Shown here piece by piece: positions 1 through 7,495 of a stretch of 64,000 nt of DNA (position 1 is its first letter; each line of letters opens with the position of its first letter). The notes below the pieces were generated by a model. The model saw only the letters and a list, made by a program, of their open reading frames with translations, ran no database searches and had not been told where the DNA came from. A program made the translations under genes and the position numbers. This DNA is from Korobacter sp036501185 (GTDB lineage: Bacteria > Acidobacteriota > Terriglobia > Terriglobales > Acidobacteriaceae), in contig DASYAU010000149.1 in the NCBI GenBank assembly GCA_036501185.1, positions 11,799-75,798 on the forward strand, given 5' to 3'.

Positions 1-474
1 AAGCTGCGCGCGGTATCGTTTTATGACACGGCTGGCGCGGCTCGGCACGTGATGGAACAAGGAAAGCCCGAACAGGCGGCGATTGCTTCGCGGGTTGCGG
101 CCGAGGTGTACGACGCGGAAATTCTGAAGCGCAACCTGGAAGACGATCCGCAGAACTTCACCCGCTTTTTCCTTGTCGAACGCAAGGCACGAGTAACCAA
201 AGACGCGGACAAAATTTCGATTGCCGTCGGACTGCCGAACAAACCGGGAATGCTGTTCAAGGCGTTGAGCGTGTTCGCGCTGCGGGAAATCGATTTGTCG
301 AAAATCGAGTCGCGCCCGGTGCGCGGGCGTCCATGGGAATACGCTTTCTTTCTCGATTTTTTGCAGACGGACAAGCAAGCGGCGGAAAACGCGTTGCACC
401 ATCTGGAAGAGATCGCGCAGTTCGTCAAGGTCCTGGGACGTTACCGGGCGTTCCGTTCATCGGAAACCCGCTGA
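1..474 (+). CDS. pheA: prephenate dehydratase, C-terminal part (5' end outside window)
   Basis: The open frame runs from base 1 to a TGA at 472-474, giving 157 residues with no start in the window. Prephenate dehydratase converts prephenate to phenylpyruvate in phenylalanine synthesis. The visible part holds the end of the catalytic domain, including the family's Thr-Arg-Phe motif in NFTRFFLV. It then has an ACT regulatory domain with the GLPNKPGMLFKALSVF stretch and the ESRP motif that binds phenylalanine in this family. Feedback inhibition by phenylalanine is therefore expected. An internal ATG at 49 is not the true start, because coding similarity continues upstream of it. The missing N-terminus could show whether chorismate mutase is fused; that cannot be judged here. 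Confidence 0.9.
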   Translation, partial: KLRAVSFYDTAGAARHVMEQGKPEQAAIASRVAAEVYDAEILKRNLEDDPQNFTRFFLVERKARVTKDADKISIAVGLPNKPGMLFKALSVFALREIDLSKIESRPVRGRPWEYAFFLDFLQTDKQAAENALHHLEEIAQFVKVLGRYRAFRSSETR

Positions 475-805
475 CAGCCGTTGGTCCAATCGCCGCGGAA
501 ATCTAGCAAGCAATGGCCACCGGCCAGCAGGCGGAAGGAGCCTGATTTCCCGCCCCGCGGTCGGCCCGTCTAATTTCTAAACATTCTTGTTTCGTATGCC
601 GATGCATCCAGTACAATCCTCCCGCCTTGCGGGTAGGGCTTCGGGGCGATATCTAGCCGCCGGGGCACCGCAAATGGGAGGGGGAAGAACGCCTCCTGCC
701 GGGCCCGGTTCTTTGTAAGATGCTGATTCAGTGATTCTTAGTGCCACTGCATCTTTTTGAGCGGTGGTTCATCTAAACTTGAGCATAAGTGACTCAAGGA
801 GCAAT
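475..805. other. intergenic leader between pheA and lon
   Basis: This 331-base stretch has no credible gene. It holds a possible lon promoter (587-617) and a long GC-rich 5' leader. Within the leader a weak hairpin may form, with AAGAAC at 685-690 against GTTCTT at 708-713. No CIRCE-type inverted repeat or convincing heat-shock sigma site was seen. Confidence 0.5.
587..617 (+). promoter_or_regulatory. candidate promoter of lon
   Basis: TACAAT at 612-617 matches five of six bases of the -10 consensus. The best -35 is TTGTTT at 587-592, with a long 19-base spacer. The predicted transcript would carry a leader of about 180 bases before the lon ATG, unlike the near-leaderless genes elsewhere in this window. 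Confidence 0.3.
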
Positions 806-3250
806 ATGGCGAACGAAGCTCGTAGTTTAGAGCCAAACGATCCAGAGTTTCGTGACGACTCCGCGGAGGCTAGAACCTTGCCCCTGCTGCCCGTTCGCGA
901 CACAGTTTTATTTCCCCATGCCGTGCTGCCGCTGACCGTAGGTCGCGAAAGCTCGGTGCAGTTGATCAATTCCCTTGGCGAAGACAAAACGATTGTGGTG
1001 GTGGCCCAGCGCGAGGCGCGCGTGGATGCTCCCCAGCCTTCGGACCTATATTCGATCGGCTCGCTCGCGGTCGTGCACAAAGTGGTGAAGATGCCGAACC
1101 AGAGCCTCTTCGTGTTTGCGGAAGGCTTGGAGCGGGTTCGCGTGACCGAGTACACCCAGCTGCAACCCTTCATGCGTGCCACGGTAGAGACCGTTCCCGA
1201 GGCGTTCCCGCCGAAGAGTTCGGAGATCGAAGCGCTGCAACGGAACGTGCTGACGCTGTTCCAGCAGATCGTGACCGGTTCGCCGACGCTGAGCGATGAG
1301 CTTTCGACCGTGGCGATGAACATTGAAGAGCCGGGACGCCTGGTGGATTTCGTAGCGTCCTCGTTGCCGTCGCTCTCGACGAAGGACAAGCAGGAGATCC
1401 TGGAAACCCCGGATGTGCAGATCCGGTTGGACAAGATCAACCAGCACCTCGCAAAAGAATTAGAGGTTCAGCAACTTCGCAACAAGATTCAGAGCGAAGT
1501 GCAGGACCGCGTGCAACAGACGCAGCGCGAGTATTACCTTCGCGAGCAATTGAAAGCCATCCAGAAAGAACTGGGCGAGCAGGACGACAGTACGCGCGAC
1601 GCGGATGAGCTTCGTGAAAAAGTCGAACAGGCCGGCATGCCCGACGATGTGAAGAAAGAAGCCTTGAAAGAGCTTGGGCGGCTGGCTCGCATGTCGCCCA
1701 TGGCAGCCGACTACTCGGTGACCCGCAATTACATCGAGTGGCTGGCGGTGCTGCCGTGGCAGAAGTCTTCCGGAGCAGGGGAGATCGATATTCCGAAGGC
1801 GAAGGACATCCTCGACGAAGATCACTACGACCTTCAAAAGGTGAAAGATCGCATCCTGGATTACCTCTCGGTGCGGCGCTTAAAGCCGAATATGAAGGGG
1901 CCGATCCTGTGCTTCAGCGGACCTCCGGGCGTGGGCAAGACCTCGCTGGGCAAGTCGATTGCCAGGGCGCTGGGACGCAAGTTCGTGCGCATTTCGCTTG
2001 GCGGCGTGCACGATGAAGCTGAAGTCCGCGGACATCGCCGGACTTACATCGGCGCATTGCCGGGACAGATCATGCAGGGAATTCGCCGTGCCGAGACGAA
2101 CGATCCAGTCTTCATGCTCGACGAAATTGATAAGGTCGGGCGCGACTTCCGCGGCGATCCATCCGCGGCATTGCTCGAGGCGCTGGATCCGGAGCAGAAC
2201 AATTCGTTCCGCGACAACTACCTCGACGTGCCCTTCGACCTCAGCAAGGTGTTGTTCATTACCACGGCGAACCAATTGGATCCGATCCCCGAACCTTTGC
2301 GCGACCGTATGGAGATTATCGATCTCCAGGGATACAGCGAAGAGGAGAAGGTCCACATTGCATTCCGCTATCTCATTCCGCGACAGGAAGACGAGAACGG
2401 GATCGATAAGGAGCAGATCGAGTTCAGCGAAGAATCGGTGCGACGCATCATCCGCCACTACACGCGCGAAGCGGGCGTTCGTAACCTCGAACGCAATATC
2501 GGCACCGTGTGCCGCAAGTTCGCCCGGCGGATTGCGGAAGGGAAGAAAGACAAGTTGGTGGTGACGTCGCAGGTCATCACCGAAATGCTGGGTGGCGAGA
2601 AGGTCCGCGTGGACACGGAAATCGCGGAACGCACCAAGCGCGCTGGTGTGGTCGTTGGACTCGCGTGGACGCCAGCGGGCGGCGACATCCTCTTCGTGGA
2701 AGCCAGCTCTATGAAAGGCAAGGGCGGCTTCACGATGACCGGCCAACTGGGTGACGTCATGCGTGAATCGATGCAGGCGGCGTTGAGCTGGGTGAAGTCG
2801 AATGCTGCGAAGCTTGGCATCAGCGACGACTTTTTCGAGAAGCACGACATCCACATCCACGTACCGGCGGGTGCTATCCCGAAAGATGGCCCTTCGGCAG
2901 GCGTGACCATGGTGACAGCGTTAGTTTCGCTGCTGACTGACAAACCACTGCGTCCGCTGACAGCCATGACCGGCGAGATCACGCTAAGCGGCAACGTACT
3001 GCCGATTGGCGGCGTGAAAGAGAAGACGCTCGCGGCCAAGCGCGCTGGTGTGAAGGACATCATCTTGCCTGCAGAAAACAAGATGAACATGGACGAAGAC
3101 CTCACTCCGGAGCAGTTGCAGGGGATCTCGGTGCACTACGTCAAGACAATCGACGAAGTGCTGGAGATCGCGCTGCCATCCAATCGAGCGGAACAAACGC
3201 AGGATGCGGTAACCCGTGCGGAAGTGCTGCACGAGGCGCCAGCCATCTAA
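806..3250 (+). CDS. lon: ATP-dependent protease Lon
   Basis: This is an 814-residue cytosolic AAA+ serine protease that degrades misfolded and regulatory proteins. The N-terminal LAN domain begins near residue 25 (LPLLPVRDTVLFPHAVLPL). Walker A is GPPGVGKT at about 372-379, followed by the Walker B FMLDEIDK. The C-terminal peptidase domain has the Ser-Lys dyad: Ser697 in KDGPSAG and Lys738 in GGVKEKTLAA. Length is normal for the family. I chose ATG 806 because AAGGAG at 796-801 precedes it closely. An upstream in-frame GTG at 764 has no ribosome site and would add residues unlike the family. A strong terminator follows the stop. Confidence 0.97.
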   Translation: MANEARSLEPNDPEFRDDSAEARTLPLLPVRDTVLFPHAVLPLTVGRESSVQLINSLGEDKTIVVVAQREARVDAPQPSDLYSIGSLAVVHKVVKMPNQSLFVFAEGLERVRVTEYTQLQPFMRATVETVPEAFPPKSSEIEALQRNVLTLFQQIVTGSPTLSDELSTVAMNIEEPGRLVDFVASSLPSLSTKDKQEILETPDVQIRLDKINQHLAKELEVQQLRNKIQSEVQDRVQQTQREYYLREQLKAIQKELGEQDDSTRDADELREKVEQAGMPDDVKKEALKELGRLARMSPMAADYSVTRNYIEWLAVLPWQKSSGAGEIDIPKAKDILDEDHYDLQKVKDRILDYLSVRRLKPNMKGPILCFSGPPGVGKTSLGKSIARALGRKFVRISLGGVHDEAEVRGHRRTYIGALPGQIMQGIRRAETNDPVFMLDEIDKVGRDFRGDPSAALLEALDPEQNNSFRDNYLDVPFDLSKVLFITTANQLDPIPEPLRDRMEIIDLQGYSEEEKVHIAFRYLIPRQEDENGIDKEQIEFSEESVRRIIRHYTREAGVRNLERNIGTVCRKFARRIAEGKKDKLVVTSQVITEMLGGEKVRVDTEIAERTKRAGVVVGLAWTPAGGDILFVEASSMKGKGGFTMTGQLGDVMRESMQAALSWVKSNAAKLGISDDFFEKHDIHIHVPAGAIPKDGPSAGVTMVTALVSLLTDKPLRPLTAMTGEITLSGNVLPIGGVKEKTLAAKRAGVKDIILPAENKMNMDEDLTPEQLQGISVHYVKTIDEVLEIALPSNRAEQTQDAVTRAEVLHEAPAI

Positions 3251-3271
3251 CCAAGCCGCAGGAAGATTAAT

Positions 3272-3301
3272 GGGCTGCCGAACTGGCAGCCCTTTCCTTT
3301 T
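3272..3301 (+). terminator. rho-independent terminator after lon
   Basis: GGGCTGCC (3272-3279) and GGCAGCCC (3285-3292) form a perfect 8-bp stem around a 5-base loop. A T-rich tail (TTTCCTTTT) follows. Confidence 0.85.
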
Positions 3302-3464
3302 GATAAATGTACCGCCAGGGAAGGCCGCATCGAATACCGGCGTGCTTTGTGTTGATCCCTCCTGGGTGCGATTCGTCCCAGCAGGAACCCATACCGCACA
3401 GACGAGGAGCTATACCGGAACAAATGAGATGGCAGGCGCGTATTTGCAAGTGAGAGATACGTGT

Positions 3465-4712
3465 ATGCGAGTCGCCCTCGACATCATTGCTCAGACCTTT
3501 CGGACTTTGTGGGCGCATAAGCTGCGTTCGTTCCTGACCATGTTTGGGATCGCGTGGGGTGTGGGTTCGCTCCTGCTGCTGGTGGGACTAGGGGAAGGGT
3601 TTCGCTCAGGGCAGCGCCGCGAAATGAGGAGCATGGGCGAGGATATCGAGTTCATGTACCCGGGACGCGCGCCTGCGGTGGCGGGCAATATGAGCTCGAG
3701 CCGTCCGTACAAGCTGACGATTGAGGATGCGGACGACGTTGCCAAGGCGCCCTATGTTCGAGCCGCTTCACCGGTCCTGATCCGCGAAGATATTCGCGAA
3801 GTAAGCCAGTTTGGCAGTACCAACGGCCAGGTGACCGGCGTGCTGCCGGTGTTCAATACAATCCGGTACTTGCCGCTGGACCGCGGCCGCTGGATCAATG
3901 ATCTCGATGAGTCGCAACGCCGCGATTTAGTGGTAATCGGCGACGAGATGGTGAAGAACCTTTTTCCCGACCAGCAGAATCCGATCGGCAGCTCAATATT
4001 GCTCAACGGTCGCAGCTTCGAGGTGATTGGCGTGGTGCAGCGCGTGGGGAAAGGCGATAACAACTCGACGAACAATCGCGCTTTCGTCCCGTTTTCCGCC
4101 ATGCACACGTATTTCCCACTGAAGCAGCAAGAAGAAGAGAACGCGATCAGCTTTATCAATTTCCGTCCGGAGACGCGCGAGCAACACGCGCTTGCGATGA
4201 CGGAGGCGCGGAAGGTGATCGCCCGGAACCACAACTTCGATGCCGGCAACGACGATGCGTTCGAGGCATGGGATTCGGTGAAGACGGCCGAGATGGTGGG
4301 CAAGATCTTTGACGCAATGAATTACTTCCTCGGCAGCGTGGGGCTTATCACACTGGCGCTGGGCGCGATCGGGATCATCAACATCATGCTGGTGGCGGTG
4401 AGCGAGCGGACGCGGGAGATCGGTTTGCGCAAGGCGCTGGGTGCGACCAACCGCAGCGTATTGGCGCAGTTCTTTCTGGAAGGCACGTTCCTTACACTCT
4501 TTAGCGGGGGCGTGGGATTGACGCTGGCGATCGGGTTCTGCTCGATGCTCGCAAAGCTGCCAGCGCCACCCGGATTCGACACGCCGCGGGTGGTACCGAT
4601 GTCGGCGGCAGTGGCGATCGGCACGCTGGCACTGGCTGGAATTGTTGCTGGCTTATATCCAGCACGCAAGGCAGCGCTCATGGCTCCGGTTGATGCGCTG
4701 CGGCAGGAGTAA
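3465..4712 (+). CDS. ABC transporter permease, MacB/FtsX type (first of a pair)
   Basis: A 415-residue inner-membrane permease. A first transmembrane helix follows the cytoplasmic start (KLRSFLTMFGIAWGVGSLLLL). A large periplasmic MacB core-like domain (about 45-280) comes next. Three helices of the FtsX domain follow, with the conserved SERTREIGLRKALGAT loop typical of MacB and LolC/E relatives. Such proteins act in mechanotransmission or export with a separate ATPase. No MacB-type ATP-binding subunit is encoded nearby. ATG 3465 gives the usual N-terminus; ATG 3429 is an alternative, and both have weak ribosome sites. The frame stays open into lon, but that part is not protein-like. It is co-oriented with the next permease, with a 4-base gap. 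Confidence 0.85.
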   Translation: MRVALDIIAQTFRTLWAHKLRSFLTMFGIAWGVGSLLLLVGLGEGFRSGQRREMRSMGEDIEFMYPGRAPAVAGNMSSSRPYKLTIEDADDVAKAPYVRAASPVLIREDIREVSQFGSTNGQVTGVLPVFNTIRYLPLDRGRWINDLDESQRRDLVVIGDEMVKNLFPDQQNPIGSSILLNGRSFEVIGVVQRVGKGDNNSTNNRAFVPFSAMHTYFPLKQQEEENAISFINFRPETREQHALAMTEARKVIARNHNFDAGNDDAFEAWDSVKTAEMVGKIFDAMNYFLGSVGLITLALGAIGIINIMLVAVSERTREIGLRKALGATNRSVLAQFFLEGTFLTLFSGGVGLTLAIGFCSMLAKLPAPPGFDTPRVVPMSAAVAIGTLALAGIVAGLYPARKAALMAPVDALRQE

Positions 4713-4716
4713 AGAG

Positions 4717-5958
4717 ATGGTCCGCGATTTGTTGAGCCAGGCAAACAGCGCGATGCGGCATAACCGCAGACGGACGGCGCTCACCATGCTCGGCATGGCG
4801 TGGGGTATTGCGACGGTAGTCCTGCTGCTCGCATACGGTGCGGGATTCGGGCGCGCGGTGACGACGATTTTTTCGCACTTCGGCATGAAGATCATCGGTG
4901 TGTTCCCAGGGCGCACGTCGCAACAGGCGGGCGGACAAAAGGCCGGGACAGAGGTGCGCTTCACCCTGGATGATATCGACCGTTTGGCGACGAATGTGCC
5001 CATGGTGCGACATATATCGCCGGCGACGTATCAACAGGCGACCGTAGCGAATGAAACGCGCAGCTATGGCTTCACGATCACCGGGGCATACCCGAGCGTT
5101 CAGAACATTCAGAAAGTCGTTGTGGAGTCGGGACGGTTCTTCAACGAGGCTGAGCTTTCGCAGAAGGCACGCGTGGCGGTGATCGGGTCAGATGCGAAGA
5201 CCAAGCTGTTTTCAGGTGAGTATCCGCTGGGGCAGCGAATTCGCGTGAATGGAATTTCGTTTGAGGTGATTGGAGTGGTCGAGCCGCGCATGCAGGAGAG
5301 CGAGAGCGACATCAACCGGCAGATCTACATCCCGTTCTCGACGATGAGCGATTTGAAAGACACACATTATCTTGATGGGATCTGGATAGATTACGAGACC
5401 GATCAATATGAGCTGGTGGAGCGCGGGATCCGAAACACCCTGGCCGATAGCCACGGGTTCAACCCTGCCGACGATCGCGCGGTCAACATCTTCGACGCGA
5501 TGAAGCAAGTGAAACAGTTCGCGATCATCACGATGGGATTGAAAGTCCTGCTGGCGTTCATTGGCACACTCACCCTTGGGATCGGCGGCGTGGGCCTGAT
5601 GAACATCATGCTGGTAAGCGTGACGCAGCGGACGCGCGAGATCGGGGTGGAAAAAGCGCTGGGCGGACGGAAGCGCGACATTCTATTCCAGTTCCTGGCG
5701 GAGGCATTGACGATCACGTTCATTGGCGGCGTGATGGGGATTGCGTTGTCGTACCTGGTGTCGTTCGGCGTGGGCAAGATCACGTTTTACAGCGCATTGG
5801 CCAAGAATGCCGAGGCTGCGGATATTCGCCTGATTATTGAACCGAGCACGCTCATTGTGGCGACGGTGATTTTGATCGTCGTTGGAATTGTGAGCGGAAT
5901 GCTGCCAGCCATCAAGGCGGCGCGCTTGGATCCGATCGAGGCGCTGCGGTACGAGTAG
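4717..5958 (+). CDS. ABC transporter permease, MacB/FtsX type (second of a pair)
   Basis: A 413-residue paralogue of the preceding gene with the same plan. There is one N-terminal helix (RRTALTMLGMAWGIATVVLLLA without the usual break), a periplasmic domain, and three C-terminal helices around the TQRTREIGVEKALGG loop. It starts at ATG 4717, with AGGAG at 4705-4709 overlapping the end of the first permease gene, so the two are surely translated from one mRNA. They probably form a heterodimer, with the ATPase encoded elsewhere. The substrate is unknown. The transcript ends at a strong terminator at 6007-6037. Confidence 0.86.
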   Translation: MVRDLLSQANSAMRHNRRRTALTMLGMAWGIATVVLLLAYGAGFGRAVTTIFSHFGMKIIGVFPGRTSQQAGGQKAGTEVRFTLDDIDRLATNVPMVRHISPATYQQATVANETRSYGFTITGAYPSVQNIQKVVVESGRFFNEAELSQKARVAVIGSDAKTKLFSGEYPLGQRIRVNGISFEVIGVVEPRMQESESDINRQIYIPFSTMSDLKDTHYLDGIWIDYETDQYELVERGIRNTLADSHGFNPADDRAVNIFDAMKQVKQFAIITMGLKVLLAFIGTLTLGIGGVGLMNIMLVSVTQRTREIGVEKALGGRKRDILFQFLAEALTITFIGGVMGIALSYLVSFGVGKITFYSALAKNAEAADIRLIIEPSTLIVATVILIVVGIVSGMLPAIKAARLDPIEALRYE

Positions 5959-6006
5959 CCCCCGGACAAGCTGGGGCTTAAGTTTGTCTGTTCTCTCCGG
6001 AACAGG

Positions 6007-6037
6007 GGCGGGCGCGTCTTGCGTCCGCCTTTTTTTT
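6007..6037 (+). terminator. rho-independent terminator after the permease pair
   Basis: GGCGGGCGC (6007-6015) pairs with GCGTCCGCC (6021-6029), including one G-T pair, around the loop GTCTT. Eight T residues (6030-6037) follow. Confidence 0.9.
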
Positions 6038-6054
6038 GCGTGCGCGACGGCAGG

Positions 6055-6060
6055 TACAAT
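6055..6060 (+). promoter_or_regulatory. -10 element giving a probable leaderless mRNA for the 6067 gene
   Basis: TACAAT is followed by six bases (CAACCC) and then ATG 6067. Transcription would start at or next to the start codon. There is no Shine-Dalgarno sequence. The -35 position overlaps the T-tract of the upstream terminator and is poor. Confidence 0.55.
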
Positions 6061-6066
6061 CAACCC

Positions 6067-6345
6067 ATGACCCCCTCACGTCTGGAGCGCGTGCTGGAGC
6101 ACCTGCGGCAGTACGAGCATCCGCTGCTGGTGTTTGATGCGCGCGAGAAGGGCGACATCATCGAAGTCATCATCCAGTTCAAGGATCCGCCGGTGCCGGT
6201 GCACACCTACTACTTCGAAGTGCACCCGCGAGACCTAGACCATCCGCAATTTGCGTGGACATTTCAGAGGCAGCTCTATGACTGCATGCACGACTATTTC
6301 GTGGAGATGTTCATCCGTACCCCACAGCACAAAGTCAAGGCATGA
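6067..6345 (+). CDS. small conserved-looking protein of unknown function, coupled to midA-like gene
   Basis: A 92-residue soluble protein with mixed charge (LERVLEHLRQYEHPLLVFDA near the start, YYFEVHPRDLDHPQFAWTFQ in the middle). I do not recognise the family. I took ATG 6067 because upstream in-frame codons lie inside a terminator. TACAAT six bases before the ATG suggests a leaderless message. Its TGA overlaps the ATG of the following methyltransferase gene (ATGA), so the two are translationally coupled. A role linked to that methyltransferase is only an inference. Confidence 0.7.
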   Translation: MTPSRLERVLEHLRQYEHPLLVFDAREKGDIIEVIIQFKDPPVPVHTYYFEVHPRDLDHPQFAWTFQRQLYDCMHDYFVEMFIRTPQHKVKA

Positions 6346-7451
6346 GCCTGCGCGATGAGATTGTGACGGTGATCCGGCGCGATGGACCGATTCCATTCTC
6401 GCGTTACATGAGGATGTGCCTGTATCACGCGGAGCTGGGGTACTACTCGCGAACGAGGGAGAAGTTTGGGAAGTCTGGGGATTTTTATACCTCCAGCGAC
6501 GTGCACGCAGTGTTTGGCCGGCTGCTATGCCGCCAGTTCGAGGAGATGTGGCGCGCACTTGGAACTCCAGCGCAGATCGATTTAATCGAGCTTGGGCCCG
6601 GCCGGGGGTTGTTTGCGCAGGACGTGCTGGATTGGGCGGGAAAGAAGTTCCCGGAGTTTGCAAAGGCGTTACGGTATCGCCTGGTGGAGAGCTCGCCCTC
6701 GCTGTGGGAAAGATTGCGCGAGCGTTTCGCGCGGGATTCGCGCGTTGCGCTGTATGCGGAACTCGAAGCGGCCGCGGAGGATTGCGGCGAGGCCCTGATT
6801 GTCTTCGGCAACGAGTTCTTCGATGCCATCCCGGTGGATATCATCTCTGGGATTGGCGAATTGCGGGTTGCCGAGCGCGATGGCAATTTCACGGAAGAGT
6901 GGGTGCGCCCGGCACAGGAACACCTCGACTTCCTGAAACAATACAGCGTTCATCCGCAGGAGAATGAGCGGTTGGAGACATCGATGGAGTCGCAGGCATG
7001 GATGCAACGGATCGCAGCGCTGTTTGAGAAGAGACGCGGGTTCGCGATTTTCATCGATTACGGCTATACGCGCGATCAGCAGCTGGCGGGGCGCCATCGT
7101 GACACGGTGATGACGTTTCGCGAGCACCGCGCGTCGGGCAATCCGTACGAGGCTCCGGGCGAGCAGGACATCACCGCGCATGTAAATTTCACGGCCCTTA
7201 TCGACGCAGCCGAGCAGGGCGGAATGAAGAACCTGGGGCTGGTGACCCAATCGCAATTGCTGCTGGGAGTTGGGCAAGCGACAGAATTTTCCGATGCATT
7301 TGAAGCCTGCGTGCTGCCCCAGGAGCGCGCGAAGGTCGGACTGCAGTTGCGGCACCTGATTTCGCCGGAGGACATGGGTGAGCGCTTTCATGCGCTGGTG
7401 CTGGGGAAGGGTGTGGAACGGAAGTTGAGCGGGTTGGAGTTCGGAAAATAA
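6342..7451 (+). CDS. SAM-dependent methyltransferase, MidA/NDUFAF7 family
   Basis: A 369-residue protein of the DUF185 (Methyltransf_28) family. The eukaryotic member NDUFAF7 methylates an arginine of complex I subunit NDUFS2. Visible landmarks are the N-terminal FSRYMRMCLYHAELGYY segment, GDFYTSSDV, the SAM-binding ELGPGRG loop, and NEFFDAIPV. Length fits the family. ATG 6342 overlaps the stop of the preceding small gene. The bacterial substrate is not established, and no complex I genes are in this window. A palindrome at 7457-7475 lies between it and the convergent M1-like gene. Confidence 0.88.
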   Translation: MSLRDEIVTVIRRDGPIPFSRYMRMCLYHAELGYYSRTREKFGKSGDFYTSSDVHAVFGRLLCRQFEEMWRALGTPAQIDLIELGPGRGLFAQDVLDWAGKKFPEFAKALRYRLVESSPSLWERLRERFARDSRVALYAELEAAAEDCGEALIVFGNEFFDAIPVDIISGIGELRVAERDGNFTEEWVRPAQEHLDFLKQYSVHPQENERLETSMESQAWMQRIAALFEKRRGFAIFIDYGYTRDQQLAGRHRDTVMTFREHRASGNPYEAPGEQDITAHVNFTALIDAAEQGGMKNLGLVTQSQLLLGVGQATEFSDAFEACVLPQERAKVGLQLRHLISPEDMGERFHALVLGKGVERKLSGLEFGK

Positions 7452-7456
7452 GCGAA

Positions 7457-7475
7457 GGCCGCCTTTCTGGCGGCC
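7457..7475 (+). terminator. hairpin between convergent genes
   Basis: GGCCGCC (7457-7463) and GGCGGCC (7469-7475) form a perfect 7-bp stem with the loop TTTCT. The downstream sequence is only partly T-rich on either strand. It may terminate both convergent transcripts weakly. Confidence 0.45.
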
Positions 7476-7495
7476 CTCAACTTCTATCAAACAGT

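Noticed and set aside
1880..2860. 326-codon open frame on the minus strand inside lon
   Set aside because: It is the complement of a highly conserved AAA+/protease region; composition is that of an antisense shadow in GC-rich DNA, without a ribosome site or domain.
3216..3464. N-terminal extension of the first permease, overlapping lon
   Set aside because: It includes the lon terminator region and no ribosome site; the conserved first helix follows ATG 3465.
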